Positions 8,434 to 17,305 are shown, numbered from the stretch's first letter. The stretch: DNA of 43,017 nucleotides from Prevotella sp. (GCA_016281815.1 JAEEJK010000032.1:1-43017), one strand, 5' to 3'. Notes: generated from the letters alone by a model not told the origin. Numbers and translations are program-made.

Positions 8434-8453
8434 GGACGCGATACATCGCGTCC
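8434..8453. repeat. 20-bp near-perfect palindrome directly after a decayed gene
   Basis: GGACGCGAT and ATCGCGTCC flank a 2-nt centre. On the minus strand the element starts one base after the TAG stop (8454-8456) of the gene remnant. It shares its GTAGGGA lead-in with the larger palindrome 8355-8407. Confidence 0.7.
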
Positions 8454-8612
8454 CTACAAGTCGCACCGCCATTCCGTGATGTTGCGGTCCTTGGAGGAGA
8501 AGGCGATGCCCACCTTGGTGATGGGGCGCCCATCGGCGGCATACGGTGTGCCCATCGGCGGCATACGGTGTGCCCGTCGGTGGCATACTTGTCGGCATAG
8601 CCCCGCTCATTG
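8454..8612 (-). pseudogene. C-terminal remnant resembling an AAA-ATPase/PD-(D/E)XK family protein
   Basis: Reading the minus strand up to TAG at 8454-8456 gives an in-frame C-terminus with AADGRPITKVGIAFSS and then KDRNITEWRCDL. A little upstream, in another frame, is GYADKYATDG. The combination of YADKY-x-DGRP, a beta-strand and an xxEW near the end is how the abundant Bacteroidetes AAA-ATPase-like/PDDEXK_9 proteins finish. The two parts are put out of frame by tandem 22-bp insertions (8528-8593), and no upstream ORF is left. I therefore read it as a dead gene end. The family call is from memory of the C-terminal pattern and is tentative. Confidence 0.5.
8528..8593. repeat. Three tandem copies of a 22-bp unit inside the gene remnant
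   Basis: Copies start at 8528, 8550 and 8572. The first two are identical and the third has several changes. Each begins GCCC(A/G)TCGG(C/T)GGCATAC. A 22-bp unit is not a multiple of three, so each copy shifts the reading frame of the remnant on the minus strand. Confidence 0.85.
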
Positions 8613-8630
8613 CCAAATTGTTCTTAATTC

Positions 8631-8660
8631 TGATTCCTTGTGATTCCTTTTGATTCCCAT
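8631..8660. repeat. Three-copy 10-bp repeat (TGATTCCTTN)
   Basis: TGATTCCTTG, TGATTCCTTT and TGATTCCCAT follow each other with an exact 10-bp period, just before the hairpin at 8666-8698. Confidence 0.7.
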
Positions 8661-8665
8661 AAAAA

Positions 8666-8698
8666 ATCAGGGGCACGGCGTTCAACCGTGTCCCTGAT
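8666..8698 (-). terminator. Strong hairpin followed by a T-tract on the minus strand
   Basis: ATCAGGGGCACGG (8666-8678) pairs with CCGTGTCCCTGAT (8686-8698), 13 bp with one G-T mismatch and a 7-nt loop. Read on the minus strand, the stem runs into TTTTTTATGGG, the shape of an intrinsic terminator. No gene ends here on that strand, so it either terminates an unannotated transcript starting between 8700 and 9073 or is another intergenic palindrome. Confidence 0.45.
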
Positions 8699-9022
8699 AT
8701 CTTACTTGATACTTGTTCGATTCGTCACGAATCCCCTGGTGTCAATTTATAAAAACCAAACTTTTTTAATAGAAATGAGGGTTTCTACCCTTTCTTTTAA
8801 GATTGTGGCCGCTGTTCTTGATAGATGACCACATATATATAGAATTCTTGGAAATCCATTAAAACAGTTGCAAATTTATCTATTTATTGCTATAGTATCC
8901 TTCCTAATTGTATTTCATATATCTTGGTTTGTTCTGCCAATACATTCAGGTGGTATTTGGATACAAACCGGAAGTGTGGAGGTGAAAAATGCCATCTGCC
9001 TACCAAATAATTGCCATATGTG

Positions 9023-9053
9023 TTTCCACAATCATCTTTTTTGATTATTTTTG
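9023..9053 (+). promoter_or_regulatory. Candidate promoter of the hybrid two-component gene
   Basis: TATTTTTG (9046-9053) fits the Bacteroidetes -7 box. TTTC (9023-9026) lies 19 nt upstream as a 3-of-4 match to the -33 TTTG. The implied start of transcription is about 15 nt before ATG at 9074, which supports that start over the in-frame ATG at 9011. Confidence 0.4.
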
Positions 9054-9073
9054 TTAGGTCAACTACAAAAATA

Positions 9074-12000
9074 ATGATGAAATTTCGCTATCTGACCCTT
9101 TTTCTGGTCCTTGTACCCCTGCTCACGTGCTCTGCCTCCAATTACGTCTTTCAGACATTGAATGTGAAGAACGGCCTGGCAGACAATTTCGTGAGGGATG
9201 TCGTTCGTGACAGTCACGGATACATTTGGGTGTCCACCATCAACGGCATCAGTCGCTATGACGGCTATCGTTTCAGCAACTACTTACCTCTGGAGTCAGG
9301 AGGGCGTTCCAACGATGTGTCTTCCATCAGGGAGACAGGCGACTCTGTCCTGTGGATGACCTGTTTGGGTGAGTTCTTCACCTACGACCGCAAGACAGCG
9401 AACTGGCAGAAAGACGGTCAGGACAGACTGAAGCGGCTCGGTGTGAAGGGAACGGCGAAATTGCTGTATGTGGATGACAGGCACAACCTTTGGGTGTCTA
9501 CCGACTACGGACTTTTCAATTATGATTACTCCCAACACAAACTTCTTCAGATCGACAACTACAGCAAGTCGCCCATCTCACACATCATAGAGAAGAATGG
9601 CACAACTGTCGTTGTCACTTCCGATTACAAAATTTATGAGGTGGCTCAGAAAGAGAGACGGCTCATACCCATTGCCCAGGTTCCAAAGGGCACATACAAC
9701 AGGGAAAGCCGTGTGTTTCTTGACAACAACATGAACCTGTGGGTGTATCAGGCCCACTCGCTTCCTGGTTCGGAATGGCTCCTCTCGCTCAAGACACGTC
9801 AGTGGCAACAACTGCCCGAACTGAAGCAGTTGGGCAATGTCCTGATCAACGTCATCCATGAGGACAACGATGGCAACCTCTGGGTGGGAACGACCAATGA
9901 GGGCATCTTTATTTTCTCTTTGCAGGACGGTGTATGGAGCAACATGAAAAACGTGAACGTTTTCCTGCCGAGGAGCAGCCATATCACGTGCCTGTATCTT
10001 GATGCCAACAACACCATGTGGGTGGGGTCTTCCAAACTTGGCGTTGCCATGACCGACTTAAACTCTCCCACCTTCAATGTCGTGTCCACAGGCGAATACG
10101 AGGATGTAAGTTCATTGGTGGAAGACCACCAAGGCAATCTCTGGGTAGGTTTCGACGGAGATGGCGTGATGATGAAGACGAGGACCGGGACGGTGAGGCA
10201 TTTCTCCGTTCTTCAGAAACAGTTGCCCTCAAACATCATCACCTCTTTGGCTGTCTTGGACAATGGAACGCTCATGGTGGGCACTTATGGCAACGGAATC
10301 GCCATGTTTGACGGCTCACGGTTTTCTCCAGTTCACAACTCCTGTTCTGATTTGGATTATGTCAAGGCGATGGCCCCCGACACCAAGGGCAACCTGTGGG
10401 TGGCGACAGTGGATAAAGGTGTGGCCAAGGTGACTCCTGAAGGAAAAATCCTCAAATATACTTCAGACAACTCATCAATCGCCTCTGATGGCATCTTGTG
10501 TCTCGCCAGCGACTCCTTGCACAATATTATCTATATCGGAACCTCGATGGGTGTCTCCGCTTTCGACTGCACCAAGGAACAGTTTATCCAAAACAAGCAA
10601 CTCGACCAACTGAAAGGATTGTATATCACCTCATTGATCATGTGCGAGCACCGTTTGTGGGTGGGAAGCAGAAACGGGGTGTGGATACTTCATCCCAATG
10701 ATGATGCGGTCACCCATCTCACCACCGAAGATGGCTTGTCGCACAATGTCATCAGGGCTTTGGCAAGGAGTGGCGACAACGTATGGGCGAGTACAGACAA
10801 TGGTCTGACCTGCATCTCCACACAAAACACGGACAGACAAACCAACTCCTATCATTGCTATCCATTTTTTGATTACGATGGTCTGCACAATGTCATTTTC
10901 TCCAACAATGCGGCTTTGACCACCACCGACGGTATGGCACTTCTTGGAAATTTCTCAGGCTACGTGCGCATTATGCCGGAAAATGTCGCTATTTGTAATC
11001 CCAAACTTCAGTTGCGCTTTACCGACTATTGGGTCAATGGAGAACTGGCACCTTTTACCGACTTCACCATCCACCACAATGACCGGCTGTGGGTAGCCGT
11101 CTCAGCCATGGTACCTGCCATCAGCCACAAAATCAAATATCTCTACCGTTTCAAGGGCGAGAAGGAATGGTTGTCGGCCCCCAACAATATGTTCTATTTC
11201 ACATCTCTGAAATCTGGCAGCCATGTGCTTCAAGTGAAGGCCATACTTCCTGGTATAATGGAGAGTGAGATTGCAGAACTGCCCATCCGGGTGAAACCGC
11301 CCATCGCGCTGTCGAAACCGGCTATCCTTCTCTATCTGCTGTTGTTTGCCGCTATCCTATACTATCTTATCAGGGCGATGCGCAGGAGACAGCAACGGGA
11401 GTTATCCATGAAACAGATGGAGGTCAACTTGAAGAAATATGAGATGGAAGAGGAGAAAATCCGCTTTTTCACCAATGTGGGTCACGACCTCAAGACACCT
11501 CTTACCCTGGTGATGGCTCCTCTGGAGAAGATACGCAAACTCAATCTGCCGGCGTCCATACGCACAGAAGTGGAAGTGGCATGGCGCAACTCGAGACAAC
11601 TTTATGACCTCGTCCTGCAGGTGCTCGACTTCCGGCGCCTGGATGTGGGGAGGGAGAAACTCAATCTCAAGCATGGCGACATTGTCAGTTTTGTGAGGCA
11701 GACGGTGCAAGGTTTTGACTATTACGCCATGGGCAAGCAGATACAGATGCATCTGCAACTGCCGCAAGAAACCATAGAGATCAACTTCGATGAGGAAAAG
11801 TTACGCCGTATCATCACCAACCTGCTGTCCAATGCCTTCAAATACAACACCGACAGTGGCAGCGTGACGGTCACGCTCGATGTCACACAGAAGGAGCAAC
11901 AGCAGACGATGGCCATCGTCGTGGCAGACATAGGTATTGGCATCAAGGACAAACGGCATGTTTTCGACCGCTTCGTGCAGGAATCACACGGACAGGAGCA

Positions 12001-12961
12001 GGAAGGCAGCGGATTGGGGCTGCATATTGTGAAGCAATATGTCAAGATGATGGGCGGCAGCATCGATGTCGCCGACAACAAGCCCAAAGGTACCGTCTTC
12101 ACAGTGTCGCTGCCGGTGATGGAGGCAGTTGCGGATGTGGAAGAACAGGAGGCATCAGAAGATGTCGCTGCAGTTGATGAGACCGAAGTGGCCAGCGGAC
12201 AACCCACCCTCCTGGTGGTAGAGGACAACACAGATGCCCGACTCTTCCTCCAGCGCAGCCTTGAGGACGAATATCACGTGCTCGTTGCGGCCAATGGAAA
12301 GGAGGCATTGCAAGTCTTGTCGAAGGAAGACGACATAAGCATCGTGTTGAGTGATGTCATGATGCCCGTGATGGACGGTATGGCTCTCTTCCGGCAACTC
12401 AAGGGCAACATCAAGTATTCGCACATCCCAGTCATCTTCCTTACGGCGAAGAGCGGGGAGGAAAACATCATAGAAGGACTGAAGGAGGGTGTGGCTGATT
12501 ATATCACCAAGCCTTTCAGTCTGGAGGTACTCAAGTTGCGTATCCGAAAGATTCTTGAATGGAGCCAGCAGACACATACCAAGGTGGCTGAAGGAGTGGA
12601 AATCAAACCCAGTGAGATTACGGTGAGTTCACTCGATGAGGAACTCATCAGCAAGGTCATCGCCAACATCGAGGAGAATATCAGCGACACCAACTACTCT
12701 GTCGTTCATCTCAGCAATGCTGTGGGGATGACCCGTGGCCATCTCTACAAAAAACTGATGGCCATCACGGGAAAATCTCCGCTGGAGTTTATACGTATCA
12801 TCAAACTGAAACGTGGCAAGAGCCTGCTCGACCAGGGCAGGACCAATATCTCAGAGGTTGCCGATAAAGTGGGACTGTCTCCCAAGCAGTTTGCCCATTA
12901 TTTCAAATTGATGTATGGCGACACCCCATCGGAATATCTGAGGAAAAATAGAACGGCTTAA
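9074..12961 (+). CDS. Hybrid two-component system sensor/regulator (HTCS)
   Basis: The protein has 1295 residues. A signal peptide (~1-20) precedes a periplasmic two-bladed beta-propeller sensor (~25-670, Reg_prop repeats such as GYIWVSTINGISRYDG, NLWVGTTNEGIFIF), a Y_Y_Y domain (~680-745) and a transmembrane segment (~752-772). The cytoplasmic part has a HisKA domain with the phospho-accepting His804 in FFTNVGHDLKTPL, a HATPase (NLLSNAFKYN, DIGIGI, GSGLGLHIV), a receiver domain with the phospho-acceptor Asp1094 (LSDVMMP) and a C-terminal AraC-type HTH (~1190-1295). HTCS proteins sense ligands, often oligosaccharides, and activate nearby genes. No susC/susD or glycoside hydrolase lies beside it here, so its target is not obvious. 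An in-frame ATG at 9011 lies upstream of the likely promoter and is not used. Confidence 0.95.
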   Translation: MMKFRYLTLFLVLVPLLTCSASNYVFQTLNVKNGLADNFVRDVVRDSHGYIWVSTINGISRYDGYRFSNYLPLESGGRSNDVSSIRETGDSVLWMTCLGEFFTYDRKTANWQKDGQDRLKRLGVKGTAKLLYVDDRHNLWVSTDYGLFNYDYSQHKLLQIDNYSKSPISHIIEKNGTTVVVTSDYKIYEVAQKERRLIPIAQVPKGTYNRESRVFLDNNMNLWVYQAHSLPGSEWLLSLKTRQWQQLPELKQLGNVLINVIHEDNDGNLWVGTTNEGIFIFSLQDGVWSNMKNVNVFLPRSSHITCLYLDANNTMWVGSSKLGVAMTDLNSPTFNVVSTGEYEDVSSLVEDHQGNLWVGFDGDGVMMKTRTGTVRHFSVLQKQLPSNIITSLAVLDNGTLMVGTYGNGIAMFDGSRFSPVHNSCSDLDYVKAMAPDTKGNLWVATVDKGVAKVTPEGKILKYTSDNSSIASDGILCLASDSLHNIIYIGTSMGVSAFDCTKEQFIQNKQLDQLKGLYITSLIMCEHRLWVGSRNGVWILHPNDDAVTHLTTEDGLSHNVIRALARSGDNVWASTDNGLTCISTQNTDRQTNSYHCYPFFDYDGLHNVIFSNNAALTTTDGMALLGNFSGYVRIMPENVAICNPKLQLRFTDYWVNGELAPFTDFTIHHNDRLWVAVSAMVPAISHKIKYLYRFKGEKEWLSAPNNMFYFTSLKSGSHVLQVKAILPGIMESEIAELPIRVKPPIALSKPAILLYLLLFAAILYYLIRAMRRRQQRELSMKQMEVNLKKYEMEEEKIRFFTNVGHDLKTPLTLVMAPLEKIRKLNLPASIRTEVEVAWRNSRQLYDLVLQVLDFRRLDVGREKLNLKHGDIVSFVRQTVQGFDYYAMGKQIQMHLQLPQETIEINFDEEKLRRIITNLLSNAFKYNTDSGSVTVTLDVTQKEQQQTMAIVVADIGIGIKDKRHVFDRFVQESHGQEQEGSGLGLHIVKQYVKMMGGSIDVADNKPKGTVFTVSLPVMEAVADVEEQEASEDVAAVDETEVASGQPTLLVVEDNTDARLFLQRSLEDEYHVLVAANGKEALQVLSKEDDISIVLSDVMMPVMDGMALFRQLKGNIKYSHIPVIFLTAKSGEENIIEGLKEGVADYITKPFSLEVLKLRIRKILEWSQQTHTKVAEGVEIKPSEITVSSLDEELISKVIANIEENISDTNYSVVHLSNAVGMTRGHLYKKLMAITGKSPLEFIRIIKLKRGKSLLDQGRTNISEVADKVGLSPKQFAHYFKLMYGDTPSEYLRKNRTA

Positions 12962-12990
12962 AAATTCTCCAACTTCCTGCCTCGTTTCCG

Positions 12991-13806
12991 TCACTTCACC
13001 ACTGAGGTGAGAGGGTTGCGGGTGCCCTTCATGGAGGTGACAAAAGCCTTGGCATTGCCGAAGTTGAGGGTGATGTCGATGCGCACAGGTACGTGGTTTT
13101 TGTCATCGGTGACGAAGAAGGTAGCGTATTCACGGTATTTGTTTTTCCGTTTGCTCCACTCCATGTAGGTCAGTTTCAGACAGTTATAAGTCACCCCATT
13201 GTCACCTTTCACCTTATCACGGCCATTGAAAAGAAGGATGGCATCGGTGACACCGTCGCCGTCGGCTACAGGAAATTTGATGGTGTGTCCTTTCTTCCAG
13301 CCTGTGGGGTCGAAATTGCGTGCACGGGTGAAGATGTTGAGCATGTCGTAGACACATTGGTCCATGGTCTTCTCGCTGTTGGCGTGTGTCTTGTCGTTTC
13401 TCAGGCGGTGCATCTTCAACTTGCATTTGCCTGCTGGGTAGTCATACCACACCTCGTCGACCGTATAGCGGTCGCCCTCCACTGCTCCTTTGCGGAAATA
13501 CAGTGGCGAGAGGGTGGGGGTGACATAGCCCTGGAGGGTGTCGCGCATGACGAAGAACTTATCGAGTTTGCCGTTGCCCCGGGTGATGAGGCTGCTACGG
13601 AACGCCTGCTGGCCTTTGTATTTGGAAGAAACGGTGGAGAGCGAGGCATAGCCCACCTTCACCCATACAAACTTCCAGTTGAAGTAGAGGTTGTAAGACA
13701 GGAACTCGCCCGAGGAGAATGCTGTGTTCTCCAGTGGGCACTGGGCTTTGAGCGTCATAGGAACGAACGCCGCAAGCAAGAGGATGAGAAGGGCAGTCTT
13801 TCGCAT
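12991..13806 (-). CDS. DUF3108 domain secreted protein
   Basis: The protein has 271 residues with a signal peptide ending near residue 21 (LKA/Q). The mature chain matches the DUF3108 family: LSYNLYFNWKFVWVKVGYA at the start, YVTPTLSPLYFRK, and a C-terminal VPVRIDITLNFGNAKAFV. The fold is a periplasmic beta-rich domain of unknown role, often encoded near envelope functions in Bacteroidetes. The open frame extends upstream to 14076, but that part is a shadow of the next gene; MRKTALL at 13806 is the sensible start and lies 4 nt after the upstream stop. It is the last gene of the acpP-fabF-rnc run and converges with the HTCS gene across 29 nt. Confidence 0.85.
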   Translation of the reverse strand: MRKTALLILLLAAFVPMTLKAQCPLENTAFSSGEFLSYNLYFNWKFVWVKVGYASLSTVSSKYKGQQAFRSSLITRGNGKLDKFFVMRDTLQGYVTPTLSPLYFRKGAVEGDRYTVDEVWYDYPAGKCKLKMHRLRNDKTHANSEKTMDQCVYDMLNIFTRARNFDPTGWKKGHTIKFPVADGDGVTDAILLFNGRDKVKGDNGVTYNCLKLTYMEWSKRKNKYREYATFFVTDDKNHVPVRIDITLNFGNAKAFVTSMKGTRNPLTSVVK

Positions 13807-13810
13807 GATG

Positions 13811-15790
13811 TCAATGATTTTTTGGAATATAGATGATGCCCAATCGTTGGGCTCTCTCCATGTTCTGATTTTTGATTTTCTTTTCCTTTTCAGGTTTCTG
13901 TTTGGTAATCTCTGAAGGTTTGAGGCGGTCGGTGGTAATGGTGGGAGTCCACGTCTTCTCCAGAGGCCATTTCGCCTTGCACTCGAGTTTCTCTGGGTAA
14001 TACCACATGGTCTCTGCCTGCAGGTCTGTGGCAAATTTTCCTGTGTCCCACACACCATTGCCATTGCGGTCGGCAAAGGTGCGCAGATAGTATTCCCCGG
14101 TCTTCACATAGTTGAATGTGAGGTCCCCGGTGTTGGAGATGGCCTGTCGCACCACACGCTCGGATTTGTCGAGCAACTGTCCCACGTATGGAACATCCTC
14201 GCTTTTGTTCACATGGAAGACGATGGTGGTGAATTCATCCTCTTTCTTCACGTTGATGGCTTTTTTCTCGGCTTTGGATACATTGCCGTAGATGTCGGTG
14301 AAGGCAGCGGAGTCGAGTTCGAGGTTGTAACTGGTGCCTTGTGTCCAAAGGTTGCCTGTACTGTCAGGTCTGAGGACAAAGAAACGTCGGGCGGCAGGCA
14401 GGATGGAGTCGGCCATGATGGTACGCTCTGCCAATATATAAGGCTTGTTGATGACGATGCTGTCGACCTTGGTTGTCAGGTGTATGCGCGAGGTGTCTGC
14501 GCTGAGGATGGGTGTGGGCGACTCGAAGTAGAAATAGGAGTCGGGCATCATATCGCCTACAAGTTGTGTCTTGATGGGAAGGGGTTCAACAGGCATCTCC
14601 GTCTCATAATTCTTGCCTTTCTTCTTGTTCTTCTCTTGCTCTTTCTCCCATTTCTCACGCTCTTTCTGCAGTTCCTTCATACGGCGCTCATAGGATACCT
14701 TGGGGACGAGTTCAAGGGTGTCGGTATTTTCATTCAACATGCCCAGGGTGTCGGTCATCATGTAGGTCATCTCCATGCGCAGGGTATCCTGGTTGATGAG
14801 CAAAGAGTCTCGCAGCCAATAGGTTAGGGTGTCTCTCCGCTCAGAAGACTCAAGGATGAACGCATCATCGCTGTTGAAGTTGAGTCCACGAATCTTTGGC
14901 AGGATGGAGTCGCCGTAGGAGAAATAGAAGGTGATTCGCTCTGGGTTGGTGCGGTCCGACTTACTGAGGAATCGGTCGGTCTGCTCCTCTGTGAATGCCC
15001 TCAGCACGATGTTGTCGGGCAGGAAATGTGTATAGCCCACCCGGTCGATGCTCTTGATGTGGAGGGTATCGCTCCAGATGGTATCCTGACGGACATCGGG
15101 CATGGACGACGGTATGATGATGTCGTGGTTGAACGCCAGTTTCTCACTCTTTTGGGAGAACATGAAGTTGGCATCAGCATCCTGAAGGGCATAGATGCGG
15201 TATTCGCTGGGTGCCACGCCCTTGATGACGAATCGTCCTCGGCTGTCGGTGCGGGCGAAGCGCTGCATCGGCTGTGTGGTGAAAGCGCTGTCCTCCAGGT
15301 TGGAATAGAGTCCCACGAGAATACCCTTGATAGGTTCCATATTCTCAGCCTCCACCACATTTCCAGCCACCTCCAGGGTGTCGATGCGGTCACCGGTGGA
15401 GAAACTGTAGGTATAGTTGCCCAGCGGGTTGCCTTCGTTGTTGTCGGAGATGGCATCAGAGAAGTCGATGGTATAGGTGGTGTTCGGTATCAGGGTATCC
15501 TTGAGATTGACGATGATGCGGTTGCCACCGCTCTTGATGTCGGGTGCTTCCAACTGTGGTGGTGAGATGACTACTTTCTCAGTAGGGTTGTCGAGTTTGA
15601 TATACTCGTCGAAAATGATGGTGACACGGCTGGTGTTGATGTTGGTGGACTGGTCTGCCGGCATGGTGGCGATGACGTGCGGAGGAGTCTCATCATACCA
15701 TCCGCCGTCGGGCTGTCCCATTTTGGCACAGCCGGCAAGCGCCATGGTGGCAGCAAGCAACAGCAGCAAGTGGTTCCGTCTCATTCTCAT
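13811..15790 (-). CDS. Ig-like (Big_5) domain lipoprotein
   Basis: The protein has 659 residues. The signal peptide ends in a lipobox (LAGC, Cys21). Residues ~35-135 match the bacterial Ig-like domain Big_5: TPPHVIATMPADQSTNINTS, VTIIFDEYIKL, NTTYTIDFSDAI. A carboxypeptidase-regulatory-like segment follows (~145-215, GNVVEAENMEPIKGILVGLY, RGRFVIKGVAPSEYRIYAL). A Lys/Glu-rich stretch (~385-415) and further beta-rich sequence follow. It is probably an outer-membrane or periplasm-facing lipoprotein of unknown function. Its ATG overlaps the stop of the GH3-like gene (ATGA, 15787-15790), so the two are translationally coupled. A second ATG two codons in (15784) is an alternative start. Confidence 0.85.
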   Translation of the reverse strand: MRMRRNHLLLLLAATMALAGCAKMGQPDGGWYDETPPHVIATMPADQSTNINTSRVTIIFDEYIKLDNPTEKVVISPPQLEAPDIKSGGNRIIVNLKDTLIPNTTYTIDFSDAISDNNEGNPLGNYTYSFSTGDRIDTLEVAGNVVEAENMEPIKGILVGLYSNLEDSAFTTQPMQRFARTDSRGRFVIKGVAPSEYRIYALQDADANFMFSQKSEKLAFNHDIIIPSSMPDVRQDTIWSDTLHIKSIDRVGYTHFLPDNIVLRAFTEEQTDRFLSKSDRTNPERITFYFSYGDSILPKIRGLNFNSDDAFILESSERRDTLTYWLRDSLLINQDTLRMEMTYMMTDTLGMLNENTDTLELVPKVSYERRMKELQKEREKWEKEQEKNKKKGKNYETEMPVEPLPIKTQLVGDMMPDSYFYFESPTPILSADTSRIHLTTKVDSIVINKPYILAERTIMADSILPAARRFFVLRPDSTGNLWTQGTSYNLELDSAAFTDIYGNVSKAEKKAINVKKEDEFTTIVFHVNKSEDVPYVGQLLDKSERVVRQAISNTGDLTFNYVKTGEYYLRTFADRNGNGVWDTGKFATDLQAETMWYYPEKLECKAKWPLEKTWTPTITTDRLKPSEITKQKPEKEKKIKNQNMERAQRLGIIYIPKNH

Positions 15791-17298
15791 TGGTTGAGTT
15801 GAAGCAGTTCGTTGATGATGGTTCGGTTGTTGGAAAGTCTCGGCACTTTATGCTGACCACCGAGTTTGCCTTTTGTCTTCAGCCAGAGGTTGAACAGGTC
15901 ATGGTTGGCCTTCACCACCTCAAGATGCTGGAGGGTGATGTCCTTATAGCGCTTGGCCTCATAGTCGCTGTTGATTTCCTGCAGTTTCAGGTCGAGGAAA
16001 TCGGCAAACTGCTGGATGTTGTCGGGTTCCTTTGCAAATTCGATGAGCCACTGATGCCGGCATTTGGCCCTTCCGTCCATGAAGACGGGTGCGGCAGTGT
16101 ATTCGAGCACTTCGGCACCTGTTTTTTTGCAGGCATACTCCAGTCCCTTCTCAGCGTTGTCGATGATGAGTTCTTCTCCGAAAGCATTGATGAAGTGTTT
16201 GGTGCGCCCTGTGATGAGGAATTTATAAGGGTTTTTCGACGTGAACATGACGGTGTCGCCGATGACGTATCTCCACAGACCGGAGGAGGTGGAGATGACC
16301 ATGGCATAGTTCTTGCCTGTTTCCACACCTGAGAGAGGCACCACAGTGGGGTGTTCCTTGCCGTATTCCTCCATGGGGATGAACTCATAGAAGATGTCGT
16401 AGTCGAGCATGAGGAGCAGTGCAGGGTCGGCGGGGTCGTCCTGCTGACCGAAGAAGCCCTCGCTGGCATTGTAGGTCTCCATATAGTGCATGTTAGGAGA
16501 ACTGATGATCTCTTCGTATTGCTGGCGGTAGGGTGTGAACGCCACGCCGCCGTGGAAGAACACCTCCAGGTTGGGCCACACCTCGCTGAGGTCCTTCTTT
16601 CCGGTGAGATCAAGCACGCGGGTAAGCACGGAGAGCATCCATGAGGGTACTCCAGAGATATTGGTCACGTTTTTGTGCATCGTCTCGCGTGCGATGCGGT
16701 CGCGCTTCACCTCGAAGTCGGAGAGAAGGGCGGTTTTTTTCTTGGGAACCCTGGCCAGATTGGCCAGTGGGTTGATATTCTCTATGAGGATGGCGCTCAA
16801 GTCACCCACCAAACTGTCGCTTGCGTTGTAGTTGGGTTGGTGGCTACCCCCGAGGATGAGCGACTTGCCGTCAAACATGCGGCTCTTGGGATTGTTGCGA
16901 AGATACATCGCTATGGTGTCGAAACTGCCGGCGTAATGGATATGTTCCAGAGCGTCCTGGCTGACAGGGATGAACTTGCTCTTGTCGCTGGTGGTTCCAG
17001 AAGACTTGGCAAACCATCTCACACGTCCGGGCCACAGGATGTCGGTTTCTCCATGCCGCATGCGGTCGATGTCGAGTTTGAGTTGTTCGTAGGTGTTCAG
17101 GGGAGTGTTGGCTACGAAGTCCTCATAGCCATGAGTAGAGCCGAAAAGGTGGCGCACCCCATATTCCGTATCCTTCGCTTTCTGCAAAAGCCGTGTCAGC
17201 ACCTCCTGCTGCAAGATGGCAGCCTGGGGGGTGTAGAGCCGTTCGAGTTTGTGCTGACGGTTTTTGAAGATATGTCCTACTATCTTGGTGATGCTCAT
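15787..17298 (-). CDS. GH3 auxin-responsive promoter family protein (acyl-adenylate/amide synthetase fold)
   Basis: The protein has 503 residues. The sequence is recognisably GH3-family: RWFAKSSGTTSDKSKFIPVS (nucleotide-binding P-loop-like motif), YNASEGFFGQQDD (the ANL-type YxASE motif) and LWRYVIGDTVMFTS. In plants GH3 proteins join amino acids to jasmonate or auxin through an acyl-adenylate. The bacterial substrate is unknown, but an acyl-activating role would suit a position beside acpP and fabF. The longer frame back to 17355 overlaps rnc; MSITKIVGHIF at 17298 leaves a 7-nt gap after rnc and starts as family members do. It overlaps the next gene by 4 nt. Confidence 0.85.
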   Translation of the reverse strand: MSITKIVGHIFKNRQHKLERLYTPQAAILQQEVLTRLLQKAKDTEYGVRHLFGSTHGYEDFVANTPLNTYEQLKLDIDRMRHGETDILWPGRVRWFAKSSGTTSDKSKFIPVSQDALEHIHYAGSFDTIAMYLRNNPKSRMFDGKSLILGGSHQPNYNASDSLVGDLSAILIENINPLANLARVPKKKTALLSDFEVKRDRIARETMHKNVTNISGVPSWMLSVLTRVLDLTGKKDLSEVWPNLEVFFHGGVAFTPYRQQYEEIISSPNMHYMETYNASEGFFGQQDDPADPALLLMLDYDIFYEFIPMEEYGKEHPTVVPLSGVETGKNYAMVISTSSGLWRYVIGDTVMFTSKNPYKFLITGRTKHFINAFGEELIIDNAEKGLEYACKKTGAEVLEYTAAPVFMDGRAKCRHQWLIEFAKEPDNIQQFADFLDLKLQEINSDYEAKRYKDITLQHLEVVKANHDLFNLWLKTKGKLGGQHKVPRLSNNRTIINELLQLNQ

Positions 17299-17305
17299 GC
17301 TGATA

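Larger units (their letters stand above)
8128..9073. other. Long repeat-rich intergenic region between divergent regulators
   Basis: I see no intact gene in these ~950 bases. They hold a -7 box for the left gene, two GC-rich palindromes (8355-8407 and 8434-8453), a decayed gene end (8454-8612) with 22-bp tandem repeats, a 10-bp triple repeat (8631-8660), a strong hairpin (8666-8698) and an AT-rich stretch (about 8700-9045) leading to the hybrid two-component gene. The phrase GCCTATGGAAAA occurs twice (about 8175 and 8255). Confidence 0.7.

Noticed and set aside
8419..8685. 88-codon minus-strand frame over the 22-bp repeats
   Set aside because: The peptide is Pro/Gly/His-rich with no signal or motif. 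A different frame in the same place carries a sensible protein C-terminus, so I read the region as a gene remnant.
9011..9073. N-terminal extension of the hybrid two-component protein
   Set aside because: The extension includes the likely promoter (-7 box at 9046-9053) and would bury the signal peptide.
8128..9073. tRNA or other structured RNA gene in the long gap
   Set aside because: I found no cloverleaf pattern or T-loop GTTCGA motif; the hairpins are isolated palindromes.
13807..14076. N-terminal extension of the DUF3108 protein
   Set aside because: It is an out-of-frame copy of the end of the lipoprotein gene; the signal peptide begins at 13806.
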